Origin: an uncultured Ruminococcus sp.
GTDB taxonomy: Bacteria; Bacillota; Clostridia; Oscillospirales; Acutalibacteraceae
Reading direction: 5' to 3'
Assembly: GCA_902773045.1 (NCBI GenBank)
Contig: CACYDE010000068.1
Location: 1 to 18,614, forward strand
Length of the DNA: 18,614 bases
In this document: positions 1 to 6,401 of the stretch, one piece after another
Position numbering within the stretch: the first letter of the stretch is position 1
Layout: each line of letters starts with the position of its first letter
The notes under the pieces: generated by a model
Databases searched by the model: none
Told to the model about the DNA's origin: nothing
The model's input: only the letters and a program-made list of their open reading frames with translations
Position numbers and translations under genes: made by a program

Positions 1-45
1 GCCAGTATGCCTTCGTCCTCCGCCTTGCTCTGCACTCACCGGCAT
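1..45 (-). CDS. Possible 5' end of a divergent minus-strand ORF (partial)
   Basis: On the minus strand an ATG at 45-43 opens a frame that stays open to the window edge (15 codons, beginning MPVSAEQGGGRRHTG). An AAAAGGAG sequence lies only 3 bases before the ATG, but 9 bases before an in-frame GTG at 39-37, so the GTG is the better start if this is a gene. The fragment is too short to assign a family, and its Gly/Arg-rich translation could equally be the edge of a non-coding repeat. Its orientation would make it divergent from hpf, with AT-rich shared promoter space at about 60-160. Confidence 0.25.
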   Translation of the reverse strand, partial: MPVSAEQGGGRRHTG

Positions 46-125
46 CGTCTCCTTTTGTCCGTCTATTTATTTGGATTGCTATAGAAATCGGTATTATATT
101 TTATACAAAAAAATATTTTTATCTC

Positions 126-154
126 TTGATTTTTATATTACTTTGTGTTATTAT
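126..154 (+). promoter_or_regulatory. Sigma-A-type promoter of hpf
   Basis: TTGATT at 126-131 and TATTAT at 149-154 are separated by exactly 17 bases, with a TGTG just before the -10 box. Transcription would start near 161, giving a leader of about 57 bases before the hpf start. The surrounding 60-160 region is very AT-rich and holds other -10-like words (for example TATTAT at 92-97), so a second start upstream is possible. Confidence 0.6.
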
Positions 155-217
155 ATGAATATGGAAATTCTGTTGGATATCCATGACATTATTCTTTCAG
201 ACGAAAGGGTGGATAGT

Positions 218-766
218 ATGAAAATCAACTACACAGCAAGAAAAGTAACTTTAAAAGACAATTTTAAGGAGCGTGTTGAAAAGAAGCTCAAGAAATATGA
301 CCGTGTTTTCTCGGAGAATGCCGAGGCTATGGTTACGGTCACAGTTTATAAAAACAGACAGACTGTTGAGATCACGATCAAAGACAACGGTATGATCTAC
401 CGTGTTGAAAATACAAGACCCGAGATGAACGAGGCTCTCGATATTAATATTGACAAGCTCGGCCGTCAGATTCGCAAGAATAAGACGAAGCTTGAGAAAA
501 AGATTCGCCCGGCTGCTTTGGACGAGTATCCGGACGACAGCGATGACGGAGCCGAGGAAGAGATCCAGGAGGAGATCAGCTACGAGGTTCTCAGAAAGAA
601 GAGCGTTTCCTTGAAGCCGATGTCGGTTGACGAAGCTATTCTCAGAATGAACATGGTCAACCATAAGTTCTTCATGTTCCTCAATGAGGCAACCGATAAG
701 ATCTCGGTGGTTTATATCCGTGACAACGGTGATTACGGTATGTTGGAATCCGATGTTGAGGATTGA
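218..766 (+). CDS. hpf: Long-form ribosome hibernation promoting factor (HPF/RaiA family)
   Basis: The 182-aa protein fits the long HPF class of Gram-positive bacteria. Residues about 1-100 form the RaiA/S30AE fold (starting MKINYTARKVTLKD, with the typical basic helix FKERVEKKLKKYDRVF). A charged acidic linker at about 105-120 follows, then the C-terminal dimerisation domain (about 122-182, with the segment KPMSVDEAILRMNMVNHKFFMF). Long HPF binds idle 30S subunits and pairs two 70S ribosomes into an inactive 100S dimer in slow-growing cells. The frame is open upstream to 71, but the ATG at 218 is chosen because AAAGGGTGG lies 5-6 bases before it and because family proteins begin at this motif. 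The gene is monocistronic, with a promoter at 126-154 and a terminator at 799-838. Confidence 0.95.
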   Translation: MKINYTARKVTLKDNFKERVEKKLKKYDRVFSENAEAMVTVTVYKNRQTVEITIKDNGMIYRVENTRPEMNEALDINIDKLGRQIRKNKTKLEKKIRPAALDEYPDDSDDGAEEEIQEEISYEVLRKKSVSLKPMSVDEAILRMNMVNHKFFMFLNEATDKISVVYIRDNGDYGMLESDVED

Positions 767-798
767 TGTTTTGTTTTATGCTTTGTAAGTGACTTTTT

Positions 799-838
799 GG
801 GGCAAATCGTCATGGGTGCGGTTTGCCCCCTTTGCTTT
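799..838 (+). terminator. Rho-independent terminator after hpf
   Basis: GGGGCAAA (799-806) pairs with TTTGCCCC (822-829). Two more C-G/G-C pairs follow inside, around a loop of about 10 bases. The stem runs into a T-rich tail, CTTTGCTTTCGTT. It lies 33 bases after the hpf stop codon. Confidence 0.8.
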
Positions 839-885
839 CGTTAAAATATTGTAATCGAAATGACCGATAATTACGGCAATGCACC

Positions 886-914
886 TTGAAATTTTATGAT
901 TTTTATTATATAAT
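886..914 (+). promoter_or_regulatory. Sigma-A promoter of the RNA methyltransferase gene
   Basis: TTGAAA at 886-891 and a perfect TATAAT at 909-914 are separated by 17 bases. The predicted start near 921 leaves a leader of about 130 bases, which contains the 936-959 hairpin. Confidence 0.7.
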
Positions 915-935
915 TATATATATCTGTAGATCAGC

Positions 936-959
936 ACTGCTTTCAATTTTGAAAGCAGT
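936..959 (+). promoter_or_regulatory. Perfect 9-bp hairpin in the leader of the methyltransferase mRNA
   Basis: ACTGCTTTC (936-944) and GAAAGCAGT (951-959) are perfect inverted copies around a six-base AATTTT loop. The hairpin begins about 15 bases after the predicted transcription start. It has no T tract behind it, so it is not a classical terminator. It could stabilise the 5' end, act as an operator, or be the remnant of a weak attenuator. Confidence 0.5.
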
Positions 960-1053
960 ATAGAGTAAAAGTTTTGCACCGATTTTCAAAGACGACCGAC
1001 GGGAGCTTATTTACAGTATATTGTGTATCTATCTGTTCAAAAGGAATGTTGTT

Positions 1054-2172
1054 ATGAGTTTATACAGCTTTGTTGCACCGTGCGTAATGGGTGTTGAAAA
1101 GCTTCTTTCAAACGAGCTTAAGTTTATGGGCGCGGACAGCGTGAAAGCCGAAAACGGGAGAGTTTTCTTCGAAGGTGATGAATCCGTTCTTATCAAAGCG
1201 AATATCCGTTCAAGGTTCGCGGAAAGGATTCTTATTCTTGTCGGAAGATTTAACGCGGAAAATTTTGAGGAGCTTTTTCAGGGGATCAAAAACCTGCCTT
1301 GGGAGAATTATATTCCAGAGAACGGAAAATTTCCTGTCAGCGGAAGCTGTTTGTCCTCTGCTTTGAAAAGTGTTTCGGACTGTCAGGCTATTGTGAAAAA
1401 AGCCATAGTTCGGAGGCTTGGCTCTGTTTACGGCAGGGAATGGTTCGATGAGGACGGAGCGCTTTTCAAAATCAGATTTCTCATTCTCAAAGACAATGTC
1501 TGTGCAATGATCGACACGAGCGGAGAACCTCTTCACAAGCGCGGCTATCGCGCCGTTTCAAACGGAGCGCCGCTAAAAGAAACGCTTGCGGCAGCGCTCG
1601 CGGAACTGTCAAAAGTCAGAAAGGATCATATTGTCGCCGATCCGTGCTGCGGCTCGGGAACTATACTTATAGAGGCGGCCCAGAAAGCACTTAATATCCA
1701 GCCGAATGCGTCAAGAAAATTTGTGTCCGAGGACTGGAAGAGTATACCTTCCGAGCTTTGGGAGAATGAACGCAAAGCCGCAGAGAACGGAATAAGAACC
1801 GATTCCAATTTTCACGGTTTCGGATATGATATAGATGAGGATACTTTAATTATTGCCAGAGATAATGCGAAAAAGGCAGGGGTGGAAGATTATCTTACGT
1901 TTGAAAAACGTGATATAAAAGATTTCAGCGAAGAATTCGATCGCTGCACTGTGATTTGTAATCCTCCTTACGGAGAACGTCTTCTCGACATAAATGCCGC
2001 TGAGGATATATATCGTATAATGGGGGAGAAATTCATTTCAAAGCCGGGCTGGAGCTATACTATTATCAGTCCCGATGATGATTTTGAAAAATGCTTCGGA
2101 AAAAAAGCAGACAAAAGAAGAAAAATTTATAACGGAATGCTCAGCTGTCAGGTATATCAATACTTTAAATAG
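1054..2172 (+). CDS. THUMP-domain class I SAM-dependent rRNA methyltransferase (RlmL/YpsC-like)
   Basis: The 372-aa protein has an N-terminal ferredoxin-like/THUMP RNA-binding part (about 1-160) and a C-terminal UPF0020 methyltransferase domain. The SAM-binding motif DPCCGSGT starts at residue 196. The catalytic NPPY motif at 303-306 is typical of N2-guanine or N6-adenine base methylation. The nearest characterised relatives are the N-terminal half of E. coli RlmL (m2G2445 of 23S rRNA) and Bacillus YpsC, so a 23S rRNA target is likely but not shown by the sequence. The frame is open to a TTG at 1021. The ATG at 1054 is preferred because AAAAGGA lies 8 bases before it and THUMP homologues begin at LYSFVAPCVMGVE. 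It is transcribed from its own promoter, and no convincing terminator follows. Confidence 0.9.
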   Translation: MSLYSFVAPCVMGVEKLLSNELKFMGADSVKAENGRVFFEGDESVLIKANIRSRFAERILILVGRFNAENFEELFQGIKNLPWENYIPENGKFPVSGSCLSSALKSVSDCQAIVKKAIVRRLGSVYGREWFDEDGALFKIRFLILKDNVCAMIDTSGEPLHKRGYRAVSNGAPLKETLAAALAELSKVRKDHIVADPCCGSGTILIEAAQKALNIQPNASRKFVSEDWKSIPSELWENERKAAENGIRTDSNFHGFGYDIDEDTLIIARDNAKKAGVEDYLTFEKRDIKDFSEEFDRCTVICNPPYGERLLDINAAEDIYRIMGEKFISKPGWSYTIISPDDDFEKCFGKKADKRRKIYNGMLSCQVYQYFK

Positions 2173-2259
2173 CTGAAAAAGTGTCTGTATGTGAAAAAAG
2201 TGTGAATTTTATAGGTTTTAATCTCGGTGTTTAAACCATATTAATATAGCTTAATTTAT

Positions 2260-2299
2260 GTAATTTAACAAAAAATCTGTAATTTATTCCAAAAAATCT
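2260..2299 (+). repeat. Two tandem ~20-bp A-tract units just upstream of a promoter
   Basis: Two near-identical units follow each other directly. Unit 1 (2260-2278) is GTAATTTAA then CAAAAAATCT; unit 2 (2279-2299) is GTAATTTATTC then CAAAAAATCT. The CAAAAAATCT words start 21 bases apart, about two helical turns, and the second ends 9 bases before the -35 box of the next gene. Phased A-tracts here could act as an UP element or curved DNA, or be a two-site operator. Confidence 0.5.
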
Positions 2300-2308
2300 T
2301 TGTGATTA

Positions 2309-2337
2309 TTGAAATTGTCAGGAAATTGTTATATAAT
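2309..2337 (+). promoter_or_regulatory. Sigma-A promoter of the zinc-finger membrane protein gene
   Basis: TTGAAA at 2309-2314 and a perfect TATAAT at 2332-2337 are separated by 17 bases. The predicted start at about 2344 gives a 33-base leader carrying AGGAGGG before the GTG start. The promoter overlaps the upstream extension of the open frame, which argues against starting the protein at 2302. Confidence 0.75.
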
Positions 2338-2376
2338 ATTTGTTATAGTTATCTGAAAACATTAGGAGGGAATCGT

Positions 2377-4845
2377 GTGAGTAGGAAGTCATCAAGACCG
2401 GAGTCCATGGGTAATCCGGGTTCAATTGCAAATGCTATGTATGACGCACAGAGGAGAGAAATAAACGGCTCGATGGCATTCAGCGGATCGTTTATCGCAG
2501 CGGGAGTTATCGCGGTCGCTCTCGGAATTTTCAAGTACTTTTCGACGAGACAGTCTTCCGAATCTTATGATTCGATGGCGTGGCTGATAATAGCCGCAGT
2601 AGGTATCCTTGTTGGGATTATAGGATTTATAAGTATCGTGAAATCGCTTGTTTCGCTTGGTCAGATAGGAAAATGGGCGAAAGAAGCAGAGTCTCACGCG
2701 TCGCCTTTCCAGGGTCAGAAGCTCAATCGAAAGGTTGCCGCAATGAATCAGGCTCAGGCGATGAATCACCCGGATATGCAGGGGATGGCGGAGGAGCCTA
2801 ACGAAAGAAAGAAGAGAGGTTTCTTCAAAAGAGGAAGAGAAACGAAAAAGAAAAACACAGATGATCTCTACTATAAATATAATCCTCAGGAGAAGAGAAC
2901 TTCACCGCCTAAAGCGGCTCCTATGATGGAGCAGAAGTTTGACTACGGAATCAACGAGGAAAAGAAGCTTACTTTTGCGGATGAATTTCTTTTAAAGAAC
3001 AAACGAGACCCGTTTGCTCAGTATAGAAAGGATCTCGGGATCAAAGAAGAGGTTAAAAAGGAAGTTGAACAGAAACCTCAGTTTATAAGATCGGCCAAGG
3101 CGGTTGAAAGCGCGCCTTCGGTTCAATCTGTTTCCGGTGGGTTTGGCGGCTCGGATCAGCAGTCATCACCGGGAACCGTTCTTGATCTTTCCGGAAATAC
3201 CGATCAGGAAAGCGGAAAAGAGGTCAGCTTCGGTCTTGAACTTTCATATTTTGCAGAACAGGATAACGAAAAAAACAAGGAATCTGTAAAGGAAAATGTG
3301 ACTTCATCAGATAGAACTTCGGAAGTCTCGCCGCCGCTTGAAAAAGCCGCAGTATCCGAAGCGCCTCAGAAACAGGAAAGTATTATTTCTCCGCAGGAAG
3401 TGCGTTCGGAAGAAAAGTCTGCCCAAAATAACGCATATGCTGACGAGGCTTTGAATTATATGGAGAGTCATTCCGAGGTTGAAAACAGCGGATTCCTTTC
3501 CGATGAGACGATATCTAACGAATATGACGAGTCTTTCGCAAATAACGGAGATATCATAGATTTCGATAATGAGCGTGATGATGACTCATCGTCTGGAATA
3601 GTTATTACATACGGCGACCATAATGCCGAAGACGATGATATTTTCTTCTCCGCGAAGACTACTCCGCCTCCGGTGTCACAGAATGTGCCCGTTCAGATCC
3701 AAACCCAAACCCAAACTCAGGGAGCTGTGCGCCCGCGCGATGAAGCGCCCATAAGCCGCCGCAGCGATGCTTCAAAAGAAAATTCAAAACATCAAAGCGC
3801 ATTCTCGAATTTCAATAAGACGCCACCACCGACAGTCGGACTTGATTTTGATTATGATGAGGAAACAAAGAACGATTCCACCGCAGAGGATAAACCGAAT
3901 CCTTATTTTAATGAATCAACGACAACTTCGCCTGCTTCGGAAGTAAAACCGCAGAGTGCGTTCTCGAATCTCAATAAGACGTCACCGCCGACAGTCGGAC
4001 TCGATCTTGATTATGATAAAAACGCAAATAGCGGTTCTTCCGCAGAAGATAAGCCGAATCTTTATTTTAACGAATCTACGACAACTTCGCCTTTGTCGGA
4101 GTCAAAACCGCAGAGCGCGTTCTCGAATTTCAATAAGACGTCGCCGCCGACAGTCGGACTTGATCTTGATTATGATAAGAATGCAAAGAACGAGCCGTCT
4201 GCGAATGTTGATACAGCTTATGATTCAAAAGCAGCCGCTGCATCTTCCAACGATGATGTGAAGCCTAAGAGTGCGTTTTCTAATTTTAACAAGACTTCAC
4301 CTTCGACGGTAGGATTGGATATCGACTATAAGAAAGAGAAAAAACGGGAGACCGAATATGACTTTTCTCTGTTTGAGGATATGGGAACAAAAACGCCTTC
4401 TTCAAAGGTTTCGGCGAAACCTTCTCCGAAGACCGCTGTTCCTCCGCAGCCTAAAGCCGCAGTCAATTCGGAAAAGCCCGCAAATCTCAGCACAGCAGCT
4501 GTGAATAATGAAGCGAGAAGAACGGGAAGCATGCCGCAGAATCCCGAATATGATCTCGATAATTTTAAGAAAAAGGAAAGCCGACCCGCTCCCGAACAGA
4601 AAAAGAAGCAGGATAAGCAGGAGAAAAAGATGAGTTTTTCAGAAAAATATCTCAACAAGGACAAAAACAAAAAACAGGAAGCCGAGTCCAAAATTGTTAA
4701 GAACGGAACACGCGCTCAGAGAAAATTTGTTGACGCTTCCGAGTTTGACGAATGGACTTGTCAGAGCTGCGGAAAGGTCAACCAGGAATACGTTGGTGTT
4801 TGTGCTTGCGGATCGCGTAAACCGAGGGTGAAAAAGCAGCATTGA
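2377..4845 (+). CDS. Unrecognised membrane protein: two TM helices, long disordered repeat region, C-terminal RanBP2-like zinc finger
   Basis: I do not recognise a named family. The 822-aa protein starts at a GTG preceded by AGGAGGG; the longer frame from 2302 would run through the promoter. Visible parts: two hydrophobic helices (about 34-55 and 68-88) joined by a short Ser-rich loop; a basic segment (about 133-165); then some 600 low-complexity Ser/Glu/Pro/Asn-rich residues. That region holds four copies of a ~53-aa repeat (473-655, core SAFSNFNKTSPPTVGLD). Short motifs recur: EKKLTFADEFLLKNK (195-209) resembles EKKMSFSEKYLNKDK (749-763), and the words FDYGIN, EYDFSLF and EYDLDNF recur. The C-terminal finger is W793-x-C795-x2-C798-x3-N802-x6-C809-x-C811, close to RanBP2-type zinc fingers, which bind RNA or ubiquitin in eukaryotes. 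With both TM helices near the N-terminus, the tail and finger are most simply cytoplasmic. Inferred role: a membrane-tethered scaffold. It has its own promoter and no functional link to its neighbours is evident. Confidence 0.85.
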   Translation: MSRKSSRPESMGNPGSIANAMYDAQRREINGSMAFSGSFIAAGVIAVALGIFKYFSTRQSSESYDSMAWLIIAAVGILVGIIGFISIVKSLVSLGQIGKWAKEAESHASPFQGQKLNRKVAAMNQAQAMNHPDMQGMAEEPNERKKRGFFKRGRETKKKNTDDLYYKYNPQEKRTSPPKAAPMMEQKFDYGINEEKKLTFADEFLLKNKRDPFAQYRKDLGIKEEVKKEVEQKPQFIRSAKAVESAPSVQSVSGGFGGSDQQSSPGTVLDLSGNTDQESGKEVSFGLELSYFAEQDNEKNKESVKENVTSSDRTSEVSPPLEKAAVSEAPQKQESIISPQEVRSEEKSAQNNAYADEALNYMESHSEVENSGFLSDETISNEYDESFANNGDIIDFDNERDDDSSSGIVITYGDHNAEDDDIFFSAKTTPPPVSQNVPVQIQTQTQTQGAVRPRDEAPISRRSDASKENSKHQSAFSNFNKTPPPTVGLDFDYDEETKNDSTAEDKPNPYFNESTTTSPASEVKPQSAFSNLNKTSPPTVGLDLDYDKNANSGSSAEDKPNLYFNESTTTSPLSESKPQSAFSNFNKTSPPTVGLDLDYDKNAKNEPSANVDTAYDSKAAAASSNDDVKPKSAFSNFNKTSPSTVGLDIDYKKEKKRETEYDFSLFEDMGTKTPSSKVSAKPSPKTAVPPQPKAAVNSEKPANLSTAAVNNEARRTGSMPQNPEYDLDNFKKKESRPAPEQKKKQDKQEKKMSFSEKYLNKDKNKKQEAESKIVKNGTRAQRKFVDASEFDEWTCQSCGKVNQEYVGVCACGSRKPRVKKQH
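3793..4339 (+). repeat. Four in-frame tandem repeats of about 159 bp
   Basis: Units begin at 3793, 3952, 4111 and 4267 (53, 53 and 52 codons apart); the last is truncated near 4339. Each begins with [QK]SAFSN[FL]NKT[SP]P[PS]TVGLD[FLI]DY, followed in units 1 and 2 by an AEDKPN-YFNESTTTSP stretch. Units 2 and 3 differ at six codons in the first 23, five of them synonymous. Unit 4 is much more diverged at silent sites while keeping most of the peptide. This is the pattern of an old duplication held by selection on the protein. Confidence 0.85.
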
Positions 4846-4872
4846 TTTTTAAAACATAATATCACGTTATTG

Positions 4873-4910
4873 ACCGGACGGCTGGCATTGGCTGTCCGGT
4901 TCCGATTTTT
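4873..4910 (+). terminator. Probable terminator after the zinc-finger protein gene
   Basis: ACCGGAC (4873-4879) pairs with GTCCGGT (4894-4900); one mismatch and further G-C pairs lie inside. A run of five T follows at 4906-4910, a few bases beyond the stem. It is 28 bases after the stop codon. The gap between stem and T tract makes its strength uncertain. Confidence 0.6.
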
Positions 4911-4933
4911 AAAACGCACTTTTTTAAAAAGTG

Positions 4934-4962
4934 TTGCAATTCAATGAGGAATATGGTAAAAT
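4934..4962 (+). promoter_or_regulatory. Sigma-A promoter of yicC
   Basis: TTGCAA at 4934-4939 and TAAAAT at 4957-4962 are 17 bases apart. A palindrome (CACTTTT/AAAAGTG, 4917-4933) abuts the -35 box on its upstream side and could be an operator or the remnant of a terminator stem. Transcription from about 4969 would give a leader of roughly 175 bases before yicC. Confidence 0.6.
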
Positions 4963-5143
4963 ATAGTAATGATAGAATAGTATAGGTGCGTAAAAATTTT
5001 AGTATTAGAAATCAATATCCACAGCGCGGCAAAATTATTTCTGTATAGGCGTTATTCGGAGAGAATTTTAACGAAGCTTTAATAAGCTTTACATCGGGTC
5101 AAGCTGTTGATATTAAAAATTAAACCGAAAGGATCGAGTCACT

Positions 5144-6022
5144 ATGGTCAGAAGTATGACAGGCTACGGAAGGTGTGAAATTTCTGTTGACGGAAGAGAT
5201 ATTTCCGTTGAGATCAAGTCGGTCAATCACCGATATTTTGAAACGAGCATAAGAGTAACCCGCGGTTACAGCTTTATTGAGGATAGATTGAAAAAATATC
5301 TGCAGACAAAAATAAACCGCGGTAAGGTTGATGTTTTTGTAAGTATCGGCGCTTCCGAGAATGAGGAATCCGATGTCACTGTGAATCACAGTCTTGCGGC
5401 AGGATATGTTAACGCGCTTCGTGAAATTGCGGAAAGATACGGACTTCCGGACGATATAACCGCAACAAGCGTCGCAAGATACAGTGATATTTTTTCAGTC
5501 CATAAACAGCCCGAAGACGAGGAAGAGATCTGGAATACCGTTCTTCCGGCGGTTGATTCGGCTTTGTCTGATTTTATTTCCATGCGCGAAGCAGAGGGAG
5601 AGAGAATGAAAGACGATGTTCTCAACCGTGCCGAAACGATCATAGGAATTGTTTCCGAGATCGAAGAACGTTCTCCTCAAACCGTTATCGAGTATAAAGC
5701 GAAGCTGACGGAAAGAATAAACGAACTTCTTGAAAATTCGACTGTCGATGAAGAAAGGATCGCAACGGAAGCTGCGATCTTCGCCGATAAAATTGCCGTT
5801 GACGAGGAAACTGTCCGTCTAAGAAGCCATTTTGCTCAGATGAATGAGATAATGTCGAAGGACGGCGCGATAGGAAGGAAGCTGGACTTCATCGTTCAGG
5901 AAATGAACCGTGAAGCAAATACCATCGGTTCAAAGGTTACGGACGCTCAACTCGCCCATAAGGTCGTTGACATAAAAGCCGAACTTGAAAAAATCAGAGA
6001 GCAAATACAGAATATCGAGTAA
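5144..6022 (+). CDS. yicC: YicC family endoribonuclease
   Basis: The 292-aa protein begins MVRSMTGYGR, the hallmark YicC/YloC start, has the YicC N-terminal domain (about 1-155) and ends in the DUF1732 domain with the conserved KLDFIVQEMNREANTIGSK near residues 246-264. Length agrees with the family (about 290 aa). E. coli YicC and B. subtilis YloC have been shown to cleave RNA, and the family is linked to small-RNA and mRNA turnover. The acidic residues in the C-terminal domain (VDEERIATEAAIFADK and KLDFIVQEMNRE) are where metal or catalysis is expected, but the sequence alone does not assign them. The start is preceded by AAAGGA 10 bases upstream. It heads the cluster but is separated from remA by a terminator-like hairpin and a repeat-like spacer. 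Confidence 0.95.
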   Translation: MVRSMTGYGRCEISVDGRDISVEIKSVNHRYFETSIRVTRGYSFIEDRLKKYLQTKINRGKVDVFVSIGASENEESDVTVNHSLAAGYVNALREIAERYGLPDDITATSVARYSDIFSVHKQPEDEEEIWNTVLPAVDSALSDFISMREAEGERMKDDVLNRAETIIGIVSEIEERSPQTVIEYKAKLTERINELLENSTVDEERIATEAAIFADKIAVDEETVRLRSHFAQMNEIMSKDGAIGRKLDFIVQEMNREANTIGSKVTDAQLAHKVVDIKAELEKIREQIQNIE

Positions 6023-6068
6023 AGTTTTTTAATTTTGTAATTCATTGTCAGCAGCTTAACAGTATACT

Positions 6069-6089
6069 GTCTGCAAAAGCAGGTTTTTT
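6069..6089 (+). terminator. Short terminator-like hairpin after yicC
   Basis: CTGC (6071-6074) and GCAG (6079-6082) close an AAAA loop, with two flanking G-U pairs, and a T6 run occupies 6084-6089. The stem is short, so termination is probably partial. It overlaps an alternative perfect 12-base palindrome, ACAGTATACTGT (6059-6070). Both lie within 70 bases of the yicC stop. Confidence 0.45.
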
Positions 6090-6373
6090 GGGTGACATCG
6101 ATCAAGCGGAAACATATGCTTGATTTGACAGACTATTATGCTAAAATTGCAGATATTTATTCACTATCCACCACTTAAGAGAACATGAAGTTCGAATGTA
6201 GGAGTTCGGGGACGCAGTCCCCGATAGGCGTGGGCGAAGCCAACAGCCTAAAAGCCCCTTTTCCTTGAGGGCAAGGGGGCTGGGGGTATGGGTGACGTCA
6301 ATGCAGTAAAATAGAACCAACTGTTTAGATCGACAGGAAACATACTTAAGTTGTAGACGGTGGATATAAATAA
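6090..6373. repeat. Structured repeat-like spacer between yicC and remA (MITE/REP-like)
   Basis: The 379 bases between yicC and remA hold no convincing gene but much structure. TATCCACC-ACTTAAG (6165-6179) is matched in inverse orientation by CTTAAGT and GGTGGATA (6345-6366, with a 7-base insertion), bounding about 202 bp. Inside are three GC-rich hairpins: CGGGGAC/GTCCCCG with loop GCA (6207-6223), TAGGC/GCCTA (6225-6250), and AGCCC with CCTTG against CAAGG with GGGCT (6253-6281). GGGTGAC occurs at 6090 and 6290. GGAAACATA occurs at 6108 and 6336, each time in a potential hairpin loop; the first stem is ATCAAGC/GCTTGAT. A 27-codon ORF (6185-6268) crosses the hairpins but lacks a good ribosome binding site. 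A dispersed mobile repeat fits best; a leader RNA is the alternative. Confidence 0.55.
6120..6147 (+). promoter_or_regulatory. Candidate extended -10 promoter for the remA-gmk operon
   Basis: TTGATT at 6120-6125 and TAAAAT at 6142-6147 are 16 bases apart, with TG one base before the -10 box (extended -10). A consensus TTGACA also sits at 6125-6130 but lacks a -10 box at usable spacing. Transcription from about 6154 would carry the GC-rich hairpins of 6207-6281 in a leader of about 250 bases before remA. Confidence 0.4.
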
Positions 6374-6401
6374 TTAAAATATTTATGACCGGGGGTTCAC
6401 T

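Noticed and set aside
71..217. N-terminal extension of hpf by 49 codons
   Set aside because: It would overlap the promoter at 126-154, has no ribosome binding site, and is hydrophobic/AT-rich unlike any HPF; the family start is at 218.
2302..2376. 25-codon N-terminal extension of the zinc-finger protein
   Set aside because: It covers the TTGAAA/TATAAT promoter, while AGGAGGG sits just before the GTG at 2377.
3700..3720. Short CAAACC-type tandem repeat (QTQTQTQ in the protein)
   Set aside because: Only three short copies within a coding low-complexity region; not a CRISPR or independent repeat.
6185..6268. 27-codon ORF inside the yicC-remA spacer
   Set aside because: No convincing ribosome binding site, and the frame simply runs through the GC-rich hairpins. 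Kept only as part of the repeat description.
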